Shown: one piece after another, positions 24,701 to 35,709 of the stretch
Position numbering within the stretch: the first letter of the stretch is position 1
Layout of the letters: every line of letters begins with the position of its first letter
DNA from: Lasiosphaeria ovina
Lineage: Eukaryota > Ascomycota > Sordariomycetes > Sordariales > Lasiosphaeriaceae
Direction of reading: 5' to 3'
NCBI GenBank assembly: GCA_033439765.1
Contig: JAULSN010000003.1
Coordinates: forward strand, 5,518,001-5,582,000
Length of the DNA: 64,000 bases
Made by a program: the position numbers and the translations under genes
Notes under the pieces: model-generated
Seen by the model: the letters and a program-made list of their open reading frames with translations, nothing else
What the model was told of the DNA's origin: nothing
The model's database searches: none

Positions 24701-27700
24701 CAATCACCTATGCATGGAGGATGAGGTGCGAAAAAGACCCGATACGGCCAGACTTGGCAGGGCGGTCTAACGGGTTTTCCAGGGTCTTCCCATCCACGGA
24801 TGTCAGAAGAGTAAGCCCGATGGGTGCCAAATGGCGGGGCGGAAGACCACCTGCAGCGCTCTCCACACCGAAGCGCCAACAGCCTACAGCACCCACAGCG
24901 CCCCATCACCAACGACATCGAGTGCCCTGAGGCACGGTCGACAGGGAGGAGACAGGCCCTACCTTAAACGGGACGAGGAAATTTGCAAACAAAAGTAGAA
25001 ATAAGAACGCCACCAACAAAAACGCCGTTTTTGCTCCATGTTTTTTTGGGGTTATTTCGCCGACATGGCCAAAGATCCATCCCGATCTGGTTCGCGGTAT
25101 GACCAAGCCTCACCGGTTCGGATGATGGGCTAAGCAACAGTAAGAGAGTGAGTAATAATCCTCAGCTGAGATTTGCGCCGAACCTCGCTTGCAATCGCTT
25201 GAGAATGGAATAAGCATCAAGCCACCTTACGGCGGCGGGGTGGCACGAGACCGTGGGAGCGCGGGTGGCTGCAGGCGTTTCTTTTTCAGCGCGCCTGCTC
25301 TTCCGCTGCCTCTACGGCCATACACGCGTTTCTCCCCTCCCACTCCCGGGCCGGAGCGCAGACCCATCGCCTATCAGCCTCCCGACGCACTAGGCTTCAG
25401 CGAGTTAGGGTGTTGCACTGGCCGGTTATTATTAAATTTTTGGTTTCCCGACCACAGACAAGCAATCCCCGCGGGACCGAGTACATTGCCTCTTTCCTCT
25501 CGGGATTTTGTTGCTATTTTTTGGTCCCCATTTTTTGACTCATTTTCTTTTTTCGTCTGCATCCTGCCCTTCTCATTCCGCGCTTTGAAGCAGCAAGGCA
25601 AAGACAGCCAAGACCAGTAGCCTGGAAATGACGGCTTCTCGCCCACCTGACTCCCGCGTCCCGTCTCCTGCCCGCGATACCTGTCGCACAAGTCGCAGCT
25701 GAGGTGGACCCGCTTCCCTTTTCCCCCCCGAGAGCGCCGCCGGCCACGACACCACTTGGCCGGTTTATGTGGGTGCCTCACCGCGGCGCGGTCGCCCTGT
25801 GCCTCGGGAGGGTTGCGGTGGAAAGTCAAGCCATGGTCATGGATGGGTCATATGTTGTTTTTCCCGCGGAAGCACTCTGTTCCATGTGCACCCCCAGTTT
25901 TGAGCTGTCGCCAAGCACCAGCGCAGCCAATGAGTGCCTGTCCCAAACGACTTCGCAGTCGAGCGGCAAGCCAATTTGCAAAACGATATCGGTAGGGCAG
26001 AATGCACTCTCCAGGTGAAAGTCAAATCCCGAGATTTGGCACCTGAAACGCGACATCTTATCAGCGCTCCTCTTGCTCAGCTACGGCGTCTCTCCCCTCA
26101 GCCCCTAGACCGGGTTTCTTTCCCGTTTCCAATTTAATCCCCTTCCCCCTTTTCTTTCCCTATTGCCTTCGCGATACGGACGGATTACGCTGGCCCCTTC
26201 GATGAGGTCGGACTTCGGGGGCGCTTGGCAGATGGACGGGATGACACTTCCCCACACACGCTACGACACTGGGGCGCGGCTGGTGCGCTTGGGGCAGGGT
26301 CTTGATGACTCTGGCGATCCGCGATCCTGTCTAGCGGATCCCAACTTTCTTGAGGTCCTCCACTTTGCTTTTGTTCCTTCCTCGCTGGCGCCAGCTGCCC
26401 AGGATATTGTCTCTTCTATCTCTTAGCTCGTGCTCCCGGTAAGATAGGTCGCAAGTTGGGCAAGTGCGAGTGAGGTTGGCCTGGTGCCGCCAAGCCTTAC
26501 CTACCTCCACTGGGCGCGGTTGTTCCGACGAAGGACCTGCCTGCCCTGAGGAATGACCTCAGCCCGAACCGTGCCTTCCTCGACCAACACCGCCATGAAT
26601 GTCACCGATGCCACACTCGAATCTCTCGGGCGCTCCTGCCGGCTGCCATCATACTGGCTGCACCAAGAAAAGAAAAAAAACTCGAAGCGTCAAGCCTTAC
26701 CAATTCTCGTATCGCAAACACCTTCTCCCTTGGAAGACAAGTCCCGAGCTTATGTCAGCCCCTGCCCAGGTCAGATGCGACGGCCCTTCTTCCTTCGCAC
26801 CAGCAATTGCCCAACCCGGCCGTGTCCAGAACAGAACAGCGCAGCAGCGAACCAAACATTCACTGCCCTGTGCTGTAGTCCGAAAAACGGGCACTGTAGC
26901 ACCAGGCAGCAAGGACTGCATTTCTTTCCCGTCTTGCCCTGCCTGCCTGCCTTCCATTGCCCTGCCCTGCCCTGTTGGACGGCACCGCCAGCGAAGAAAC
27001 CTACGGTATGGTCAGTGCTGCCGCTTGCGCTTTCCTGGTCTAGTTTTTGGTGGTGCTGCTGCTGGCTGCCGGTGCTAGGCACCTCACGGCGCTCCCCTGC
27101 CAAGAACGTGCCGTCCAGTCACGAGATCGTGGCCCATCAGGGTCCCATCTGCTGCCCTCCATGCACCCGACCTCATCCCGCACCGCACCGCGCCTCGCCT
27201 CACCTCACCTCTGCAAAGACACCTACTCTACCTTACATTACCTTAAGGCAGGTAGGTACCTATGCAGTGCTCCGCGTTGAGGTGGTCACTCCCCCAGACG
27301 CGCCTGTGGCTTTCCTATATCCCTCTGCAGTGCCAGGTTGCACACGAAAGATGGACGGACAGAGGGAAAGCCCCCTTGGAGCTGGAACCGCGCACGACAT
27401 CACTGTACCCAGGCACGCAGCGCAGCGCAGCGCAGCGCAGCGCAGCGGCAGCCAGTGCTGTTACCGCGTATCCATACCTCTGCCGGCCAAGCCAATACTC
27501 TGCTGCACACTGCAGCGTCGCTTATTGGAGCTACCTGAGTCCTGTCTTCGTCTTCAGTCAATGGATGTTAGGTGATGGTGGTCTCCTGGTTGTCGTCTAG
27601 GTACCTTGCTCCGTAGCTGTGCTGCGCTGCGTTGCTGCGTAGGGTAATCGCCGTCCGTGGTGGGAGCGAGCTGCCAGTGCCGATGCAAAGCTCAGGGACC

Positions 27701-28625
27701 CGTCATCTCCATGTCCGTGCTGCTATCGCATCTCAGTCTTGCTTTTTTTCCCTCCTCGAACGCCATGCAGCTCATGTGCAGCAACATCACCACACTATCG
27801 ATTTCGGCTACAGCTATCCGCGCCGGCACGCTCGAACATCGCCTACCTCTCGCCGCCCTCGTGTCTCTCAGACCTCGAGCACGACGCCCACTTCTTCAGC
27901 TCTCCGGCGGCACCCGAGTGCTATGCCCGATCGGGATATCAGTTCATCGAGTGTGCAACGCGGACCATGCTCTCAGCCAAAGCAGCACACCTCTTCATGC
28001 CGACGGCGTCTCGACGGGAACCTCGATCCCCGAGGGCGTCTACACACACCGCGGAATCTCCACTCTTTGCCTCGTGAATTCTGAAATCACGACGTGGACT
28101 AGCGTCCCCTCTCTACACCCTCATTCCCGTTCTGACCCCCTTTGTGGTGCCCGGAAGTCATGGATGCAAGAGCATCACTGGTCACGCCCGGCAGCTGTCT
28201 GCCCACGGAGAGTGGTTCCATCCATCGAGACTATCGATTCCTCGAGCCCTCAAGCCCCTCTCGGTCTACATGACCGGCCGTACCGAATCTATCACGCAAG
28301 TGCGTACCGTACCCTGCTCACCGCTGCCATTCTTCACCCACTTGGTCTGGACCAGGGTAGCACTTCCAATTTCCCAGCCAGCCTTCCCTTGGGGCTCATG
28401 GCTGTAGGGATCATTAACCTTCATCGGGACTCTCCCTAGTTCACTCAACCATGTCGACGAGTGTCAGACGAGATTCTCTATAAAGGCATCGACCATCCGG
28501 TCGTTCATCGTCTTCATACCTTCATCCCACAGCAGGACATCAGGCAAGGCCGTCCCCCCATCACTGGCATAGATAGTGTTTTTATTCTTCTTCTCTTCAT
28601 TCACTCACTTCCGCTACCATTCGTT
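18751..28625. other. Gene-poor region of about 9.9 kb
   Basis: I found no frame with a recognisable domain, no consistent splice structure, no terminal inverted repeats and no transposase or reverse-transcriptase motifs. The longest frames (26553-27575 plus, 22193-22813 minus, 27657-28439 plus) have low-complexity or chance-like composition. A (GCGCA)n microsatellite lies at 27416-27447, and short ACCTAGGTAG-like repeats lie near 21810-21835. The part next to the laccase (28.4-28.6 kb) presumably holds its promoter. A gene with very short exons or a noncoding RNA could be missed. Confidence 0.45.
27416..27447. repeat. (CGCAG)n pentanucleotide microsatellite
   Basis: About six tandem copies of a CGCAG unit in otherwise unique sequence within the gene-poor region. 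Confidence 0.85.
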
Positions 28626-30845
28626 ATGAAGTCCATCATCGGCGCGGCCGCCCTCCTCCTGGGCCTCCTTGCCCCGAGCGCTGTCCTCGGCGCCCCTCCC
28701 GTGACACCAATCCAGAGGGATCTACTCACGCCCATCGAGGAGAGAGATGAGTCGCGTGTAGACACGCTCCGCCATCGCGCGTCGACGTGCAACACGCCCA
28801 GCAACCGCGCGTGCTGGTCTTCGGGTTTCAACATCAACACCGACTACGAGGTGTCGACGCCGACCACCGGCGTCACTCGTCAGGTACGTGCTTGCTTACT
28901 AAGAATCAAAATCAAACAAGCGCTGACCTCGGCCAGTACACACTCACCTTCACTGAGGTGACCAACTGGGTGGGCCCAGATGGCGTCGTCGAGCCTATTC
29001 GTATGCTTGTAAATGGTTAGTTTGATTTCCACCTGCCTGTCGTGATGTGATTGGAGCATACTAACTGTTTCCCCTTTAGGAAAAATTCTCGGTACGTCCC
29101 TGCACCGGCCTATTACCCCGTCAGCCCTGCCACCACGGTCTGCTCTCGGAGACTAACCAGCCAATTAGGACCTACCATCGTCGCCGATTGGGGTGACAAC
29201 ATTCAGGTTACTGTAATTAACAATCTGGTGACCAACGGGTAAGCAGCCTTTGTGCGAGGTATACATACGTCCTGGACAGGGTACCATACTAACAGCAACA
29301 GCACGTCGGTCCACTGGCACGGTCTCCATCAGCGGACCTCAGTACTTCATGACGGCGCCAACGGCGTCACTGAGTGCCCCATCCCGCCCAAGGGAGGGTC
29401 CAAGGTGTACAAGTTCCGGGCAACGCAGTACGGCACGTCGTGGTACCACAGCCATTTCTCGGCCCAGTACGCCAACGGTGTCGTGGGAACAATCTTGATC
29501 AACGGGCCGGCGTCGCTGCCCTACGACATCGACCTCGGCGTGTTCCCGCTGAGCGACTATTACTACCAGTCGGCCGACGACCTTGTCATCCTGACAAAGA
29601 CGCAGGGTGCGCCTCCAAGCAGCAACGTCCTCTTCAACGGCACCGCCAAGCACCCCGTCACCGGCGCCGGCAGCTACGCCAACGTGACGCTGACCCCCGG
29701 CAAGCGCCACCGCCTTCGCCTCATCAACACGTCGGCCGAAAACCACTTCCAGGTCGCGCTTGTTGGCCACAGCATGACTGTTATCGCAACGGACCTCGTG
29801 CCCGTCAACGCTTTCACCACTAACAGCCTGCTCCTGGGCGTGGGCCAGCGCTACGACGTCACCATTGACGCCTCGCAGACGCCTGGCAACTACTGGTTCA
29901 ACGTGACTTTTGGCGGCTCCGGCTTCTGTGGCACCTCGGCTAACCCGTTTCCCGCCGCCATCTTCCACTATGCTGGCGCACCCGGCGGCTTGCCCACGGC
30001 CAAGGGCACCGCGACCGACCATAATTGCCTTGACAACCTCAACTTCAAGCCCGTCGTCCAGCGCAATGTTGTCGTTAGCAACTTCACCAAGCGCCCTGCC
30101 AATACGCTGCCCGTCACCCTCGAGGGTCCCCCCGGCCAGCCCCTGTTCGTCTGGAAGGTCAACGGCAGCTCCATCAACGTCGACTGGAACAAGCCTGTCG
30201 CCGAATATGTCCTAACCGGCAACACGAACTATCCCACGAGCGAGAACTTGGTTATTCTTGATCAGGCTAATGTGGTATGTGTGCTCGCGAATGAATGCAT
30301 AATGTCCCCCGCTAACACATCGCAGTGGACCTACTGGTTGATCGAGAACGACCCAGATGGCGCCTTCAGTCTGCCGCATCCCTTCCATCTCCACGTAAGC
30401 CGTTACCCAGTCTTTCGGCTTCTTCCTTTCCCCCTACTGACAAAAACAGGGCCACGACTTTCTTGTTCTCGGCCGCTCGCCCGACGTGACCCCGGCCTCG
30501 CAGACGCGCTTCCATTTCAGCCAATCCGACGTGGCCAGCCTCAACGGCAGCAACCCCGTGCGCCGCGACGTGGCAATGCTGCCCACCGGCGGCTGGCTGC
30601 TGATCGCCTTCCAAACCAACAACCCGGGCGCCTGGCTCATGCACTGCCACATCGCCTGGCACGTGTCCGGCGGACTGTCGGTCGACTTTTTGGAGCGCCG
30701 CGCTGACTTTAAGGCCCAAACGTCGGCTGCCGATACCGCGGCCTTCAACTCTAACTGCAACAAGTGGCGCGCCTACTTCCCTGCACAGGACCCATTCCCC
30801 AAGATCGACTCGGGGCTGCGCAAGGCCAAGTACATGCGGGAGTGA
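28626..30845 (+). CDS. Secreted laccase (multicopper oxidase)
   Basis: Seven exons (28626-28883, 28937-29015, 29080-29091, 29169-29238, 29302-30274, 30326-30394, 30450-30845) give 618 aa. A signal peptide (about residues 1-22) is followed by a propeptide ending near LRHR and a mature N-terminus beginning CNTPSNRACW. All four copper motifs are present: HWHG, WYHSHF, HPFHLHGHDF and HCHIAWHVSGGL, with Leu at the axial type-1 position. The protein closely resembles Melanocarpus albomyces-type ascomycete laccases along its whole length, including the C-terminal DSGL sequence, where those enzymes are cleaved. Here only eight residues (RKAKYMRE) follow DSGL. It should oxidise phenolics with reduction of oxygen to water, outside the cell. 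Exon 3 is only 12 nt long but is needed to keep frame; both flanking introns have CTAAC branch sites. Confidence 0.96.
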
Positions 30846-31979
30846 TTTTCTTTTTTGGACATAATGATTTTTAATGTTTGTTATTTATTTTGAACTTTTC
30901 TTGTCAGTCTTTTCCGGCCTAACCATGTTACCTTATCATGCTTTGGTGGCTGCTGTCTGTGGGACGAAATATGGAGACGGCTGTGCGTCAGATCTCTGCT
31001 CAAAATTTATCTGAGGGAACGATTTCGTTTGTACGAGTATAAATATCGGGTGCCCGGCCTGTCTGTTGGGCTGTAACGAGTCAAACGGAACGCTTGGAGT
31101 GGGAAATACACAAAAGGCCCAGTTTCGCAGTCAAAATTGAGAAATACCAGCTTCAGTTCATATTTATTCTCCTGCTATCGAGTACTTGCAATAGGTTTCA
31201 TGTCGGGGCATTGTTCCATGTAAGTTAGTACTCGGGTAGTTTCTCACGTATTACACGTGCTGTACCTCCTATGAAGTCGGCACAAGCGAGCCTCGGTGGA
31301 ATTTAAGGATCACATTCTATCAGCCAGCTCGAGAAGCCAAGTTATTAGAGACAAACCTAGTTTTCGCTCCACACATCCGAACTTTCGCAACGGCTAGTCT
31401 AGACGAAGCTCACCACAAGCCATGCCACGCGAACTGATGCGCAGCCGCGACCACCTAAGTCTAATGGTTTCGAGGTCGGTACCCCAATCCATCGCAACGG
31501 CTAATTAATTGGACGAAGCTCACCGCAAGCCAGCCCGGGCCATATACTGGTGCCCTGCCGCGGTACCATGCGCATCAAGATGTTGACTTTGCAAATCCTC
31601 CTCCGGAGGTGTATGTCATCCGTGCTCCTTTTTTCCCACCCCCCGAATTCTTCGTCTCTCCCCCCCGCTGTCGCTAATTAACTGGTCTCTTCCACTCCAT
31701 TCAGCCAACGCCTTCAAGAGTGCCAGTACCGCTCTTATCTCATTCCCCCCAGCATTGGCGCTGCCGCTCGCCCGCACCGCCGCGTACGTGGGCACAGCCC
31801 GCGGGCCCTCTGGATGCGACTTCTGGGCTTGTTCAGACGTCGTCAGTGACACTGCCGCCGTCGCAGGAACCTGAGAACTCGCACAATAATGCCGGCCGGA
31901 TTTGACGGCAAGAAAGAGGAATGCGACTAGGCACCTGCAGATAAGTAGTCTATTTTGCCGAGAGGACATAGTGCCAGAG
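30846..31979. other. Intergenic, laccase 3' side
   Basis: No coding frame is supported. The first 100 bases are T-rich and probably include the laccase 3' UTR. An imperfect direct duplication lies within it and is listed separately. Confidence 0.5.
31386..31535. repeat. Imperfect direct duplication of about 41-43 bp
   Basis: CGCAACGGCTA...GACGAAGCTCACC(A/G)CAAGCCA occurs at 31386-31426 and again at 31493-31535, with the starts about 107 bp apart. The copies differ by a small indel and by transitions including CCACA versus CCGCA. Origin and function are unknown. Confidence 0.7.
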
Positions 31980-32647
31980 CATCCTTTTTCCGTTTATTAG
32001 TAGCAAATCCATCCTTAGTTGTCTGCTACTTTAAATTGCTGCCTATTTACGGGGCTACCGAGTATAGGAGTTGCAAAGCAGGTACTTCATCTCTATATGA
32101 TTGGGGCGGTCTTTTTCGTAAGTGGCTCTAAAATGACTACGAGAGAAACGGGAAAGGATAGGAAACTAGGTAGCTAGATCAAAGGCGTGGGCCGATATGA
32201 ACCAGTTATTGCCTTTAATAATGTCAAAACAAGAGATAATTTGTGACTGTTCGCCGGCGGGAAAAGACAAGCAGGTACGCGGGCGACGGACGGCTCTAGT
32301 AGGTCTAACAGATCAGTAGCTGAAACCAGGGTAATCTCTTAGAAATAGATAAGAATTACCTACCGCGAACAATTATTAAGATATGTAGTACTATCACGTC
32401 CAGCGTCATAAGTACTCCGTAAGCCTGGTTTAAAAGCCCTCGTCTATCGCTATATAAACTCGAGTAATAGTTACCTAAGACCGTATATAGCAAAATCAGC
32501 GGTATATTACGTTATATAAATAATTCCTCGGAGTTTTAGTAATTATAATATAGTTATTTGCCATAGATAAGGAGTATATAATAAGGGCCTAAGAATGGGT
32601 GGTAGGTGGGGAGGAGGTTAAGCAATTATTAAGACCTAAATCGTATG
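31980..32647. repeat. TA-rich tract, probable RIP-degraded sequence
   Basis: Base composition shifts sharply from the GC-rich genes to TA-rich sequence with many TATA, TAAT and ATTA steps and no coding frame (for example around 32440-32600). This is what RIP leaves in repeated DNA of Sordariomycetes. It abuts the 3' end of the caspase-ankyrin gene. No transposon protein or terminal repeat can be recognised, so the original element is unknown. Confidence 0.5.
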
Positions 32648-33703
32648 TCATTTCAGTAGCCGTACCACCGCCTCGTGGCCGTTCGCAACCGCCCACGATA
32701 GCGGCGCCCAGCCCCTACTATCCTTCGCCTCGATACTGGCGCCCTTCTCGACTAGTAGCCGCACCACCGCCTCGTGGCCGTTCGCAGCCGCCTACGATAG
32801 CGGCGTCCGGCCCCTACTATCCTTCGCCTCGATACTGGCGCCCTTCTCGACTAGTAGCCGTACTACCGCCTCGTAGCCGTTCGTAACCGCCCATAATAGC
32901 GGCGTCCGGCCCCCACTATCCTTCGCCTCGATACTAGCGCCCTTCTCGACTAGTAGCCGTACCACCGCCTCGTAGCCGTTCGCGGCCGCTAATAATAACG
33001 GCGTCCGGTCGTAGCTACTACTATCCTTCGCCTCGATACTAGCGCCCTTCTCGACTAGCAGCCGCACTACCGCCTCGTAGCCGTTCGCGGCCGCTAATAA
33101 TAACGGCGTCCGGTCGTAGCTACTACTATCCTTCGCCTCGATACTAGCGCCCTTCTCGACTAGCAGCCGTACGACCGCCTCGTGGCCGTTCGTAGCCGCC
33201 CATAATAGCAGCGTCCGGCCCCCATTATCCTTCGCTTCAATATTAACGCCCTTCTCGACTAGTAGCCGTACCACCGCCTCGTGGCCGTTCTCAGCCGCCC
33301 ACGATAACGGCGTCCGGCCCCCACTATCCTTCGCCTCGATATTAGCGCCCTTCTCGACTAGTAGCTGTACCACCGCCAAGTGGCCGTTCGTAGCCGCCCA
33401 CGATAGCGGCGTCCGGCCCCTACTATCCTTCGCCTCGATACTAGCGCCCTTCTCGACTAGTAGCCGTACCACCGCCTCGTAGCCGTTCGCAGCCGCTAAG
33501 AATAGTAACGTCCGGCCCCTACTATCCTTCGCCTCGATACTAGCGCCCTTCTCGACTAGTAGCCGTACTACCGCCTCGTGGCCGTTCGTAGCCGCCCTCG
33601 ATAGCGGCGTCTGGTCGTAGTTATCCTTCGCCTCGATACTAGCGCCCTTCTCGACCAGCAGCCGTACCACCGCCTCGTGGCCGTTCGTAGCCGCCCACGA
33701 TAG
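32648..33703 (-). repeat. Tandem 99-bp ankyrin-coding repeats, with RIP-type substitutions
   Basis: Eleven head-to-tail units encode 33-residue ankyrin repeats of the form [20 protein letters not shown]; two units are 105 bp long (SSSYD insertion) and the last is partial. Copies are nearly identical. Many differences between copies are CpA to TpA or TpG to TpA on the plus strand (GTACCACC versus GTACTACC, CCCACGA versus CCTACGA, ACTGGCG versus ACTAGCG). The tenth unit carries an in-frame TAG at 32792-32794 in place of TGG. Confidence 0.9.
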
Positions 33704-35281
33704 CATATCCGCAAGTAATGTTGGCAGGTGCGCCTGTTCGTCAGCCTTGGGCTCCAAAGCCTTGGCGCGGCCAGCTAGGATATCCATCTCAGACGAATAA
33801 ATTGCCGGCCGCACCATGGGCCATAGCTGCCTCGGGCGCCATAGCTCTGTCGGAAGGCCCGATGGTGTTCGAGGACCCGACTGGGTTGGAGGACCCGACT
33901 GTGTCGTCTCTTCATAGTATGCGCTGTCTGTTGTATCGGGCACCTGTCGTCTTGGGGTTGTGACCACGCACTCTTCCTGTAGCGCGTCGGGTACGGGCTC
34001 CTTGAGCAGCAGATTTCCGGAGGTTGTAAAGCAAACAAAGTTGCAGCCCGGGATATTTTCTAGGTGGTCCCAGATAGGGACGGGGAGAGATATCATAACC
34101 ACGGTCGACAGGCCATGGTAGACGCCCTCGACATGAATTGTCTTTGTGTGTAAGGGAAACGCGGATAGCCATCTTCTGCAAGCAACGGCATCGTCGAGCC
34201 GGAGATCCTCGGTCAAGATGAGGCTTAGGATCACGCGTGGCGACACAGCTGGTTGCGAATTGACCGTGGGCTCTTCGTGGATCACAACCACCTCGCCTCC
34301 CTCGGTTGCGAGAGAAGATACTACGACGCTCGGCGGGCATCGGTCGTTTGATCGGATGTAGTGAACGGGCGTCCTCCTCCACTCAAACAACGAGCCGTCG
34401 GACGATATTTGCTCGGGCGGCATTTCCTTCAAGGCGACGAGCAGCTCGTTGTGCAGGCGAACGACAGAGAACTGGGTACGGCGCCATTTGCGCAGGACCC
34501 GGGTCAGGGCGTTTGTGAACGAGTGCGGCCCGGGAGGGGGGGCGAGAGACTCGAAGCCCGAGGCTGCTATCGTTTCGGAAAAGCCCTTGAGGGGCCTCGA
34601 GGCCGAGCCGGCCGCGCAGCAGCAGTCAAGCAGGAAAAGCGTATCAGATACCGCCTCGTGGAGAATATCCTCACAGCCGTTCCACTTTAGCTCGGCAAAA
34701 CGCTCATGCTTGACATTTCGAAGGCTTCGAGCGGTTAGTTAGTATACGCCGTATAATTAGAGGCTAACAACAGCCACACTCACTTGCGCCACACCACCTG
34801 CCTTCCCTCGTCAATCACACCATGGCCGGCATAGTACAGGATGAAGAGGTTGTGCTCGCTGTCATGGTCGTCGACCCAATTGGAGATGGTCTGGGTCAGC
34901 TTGCGAATGGGGCGCTCGACAGGAATTTGGCACTGCTGGACCTGGAACCCGTAATCGCGGTCCAGAACCTGGGCCAAGGCTTCGACCTCGCTGCCCACGC
35001 CGAGGTCTTCGTATTCCCACCGAAGCAGCAGCACGTTCACAGTTCGATTAGCAGCCTGAGAACAAAGTCAATATAGTTTCGAAGATGGGAATTAAGGGCA
35101 AACCCACGCTGTTCAGAGCGTCGACGATCTTGTCAAAGGCCCGGTGGTGGCATGCCGCAGCACTAATGTCATGCGTCGACGAGGGTGGGGTAATGGAGGC
35201 CTCAAACCCACGACTTCCGTCAGTCTCACCCGAGTCGCTCGACGACGAGCGAAGCCGCTTGAGAGAAGGCCGGCCGCTCAT
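32792..35281 (-). CDS. Caspase-like peptidase with C-terminal ankyrin repeats
   Basis: Exons 35108-35281, 34784-35055 and 32792-34724 encode 792 aa. A Ser-rich N-terminus precedes a caspase-fold (Peptidase_C14-like) domain at about residues 60-280: the core strand VNVLLLRWEYEDLG, the catalytic-His strand LFILYYAGHG (His136) and the catalytic-Cys strand TLFLLDCCCAAGS (Cys183-185). A linker of about 200 residues follows, with no P-loop or NACHT signature. Nine ankyrin repeats run from residue 490 to a TAG at 32792. Past that stop the frame continues for one more full and one partial repeat to a TGA at 32648-32650, so the protein may be prematurely truncated from about 840 aa. Fungal proteins joining an effector domain to near-identical repeats act in regulated cell death and allorecognition. 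Such a role here is inference. Confidence 0.82.
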
Positions 35282-35709
35282 GGCGCTTGTATATTAAGAC
35301 GGATCTTGCGACAGGTATCGATGACAATAAACCACTTGCTTTCATCTGACTTCGCAGAGATTGATCTCAACGAGGTGACAAGGAAAGAAAGTTGCGGGGG
35401 AACGGGATTCAGTCCAGCAGATAGTTATGGCCAGGCCAGGCGCAGGTGCAGGAGCTGTGCCACCCCCCACGCTGCATCTCGGTGCCGCATTGGCCACCGG
35501 GTCCAAGTGGCGGCGGCCAGAGCCTCGCGCTGTCGTTGAGACATGTTCAGAGTCTCGATGCCTCTCTCTAAAATAAAATGTGGTTAATACGGGCCAAGAA
35601 TCAAAGCTATCTACCTATCAAGCAACTAATTACAAGGGTAACAGACCAGCTTTTAATTGCCTTGTTTGGCAACACGTCCAGTAGTTCATATCGACCCAAG
35701 AACATCACA
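35282..35709. other. Intergenic
   Basis: About 430 bp between the start of the caspase-ankyrin gene and the stop of the MFS gene. No gene is seen; it should contain the promoter of the former. Confidence 0.5.

Noticed and set aside
26553..27575. 340-codon plus-strand ORF in the gene-poor region
   Set aside because: Pro/Ser/Cys-rich chance-like composition, no domain, overlaps a microsatellite, and competing frames look equally good.
27657..28439. 260-codon plus-strand ORF with overlapping frames just before the laccase
   Set aside because: Three frames are all moderately open in GC-rich DNA; none shows a domain or splice consistency. One frame (HHHTIDFGYSYPRRHARTS) is mildly protein-like but unsupported.
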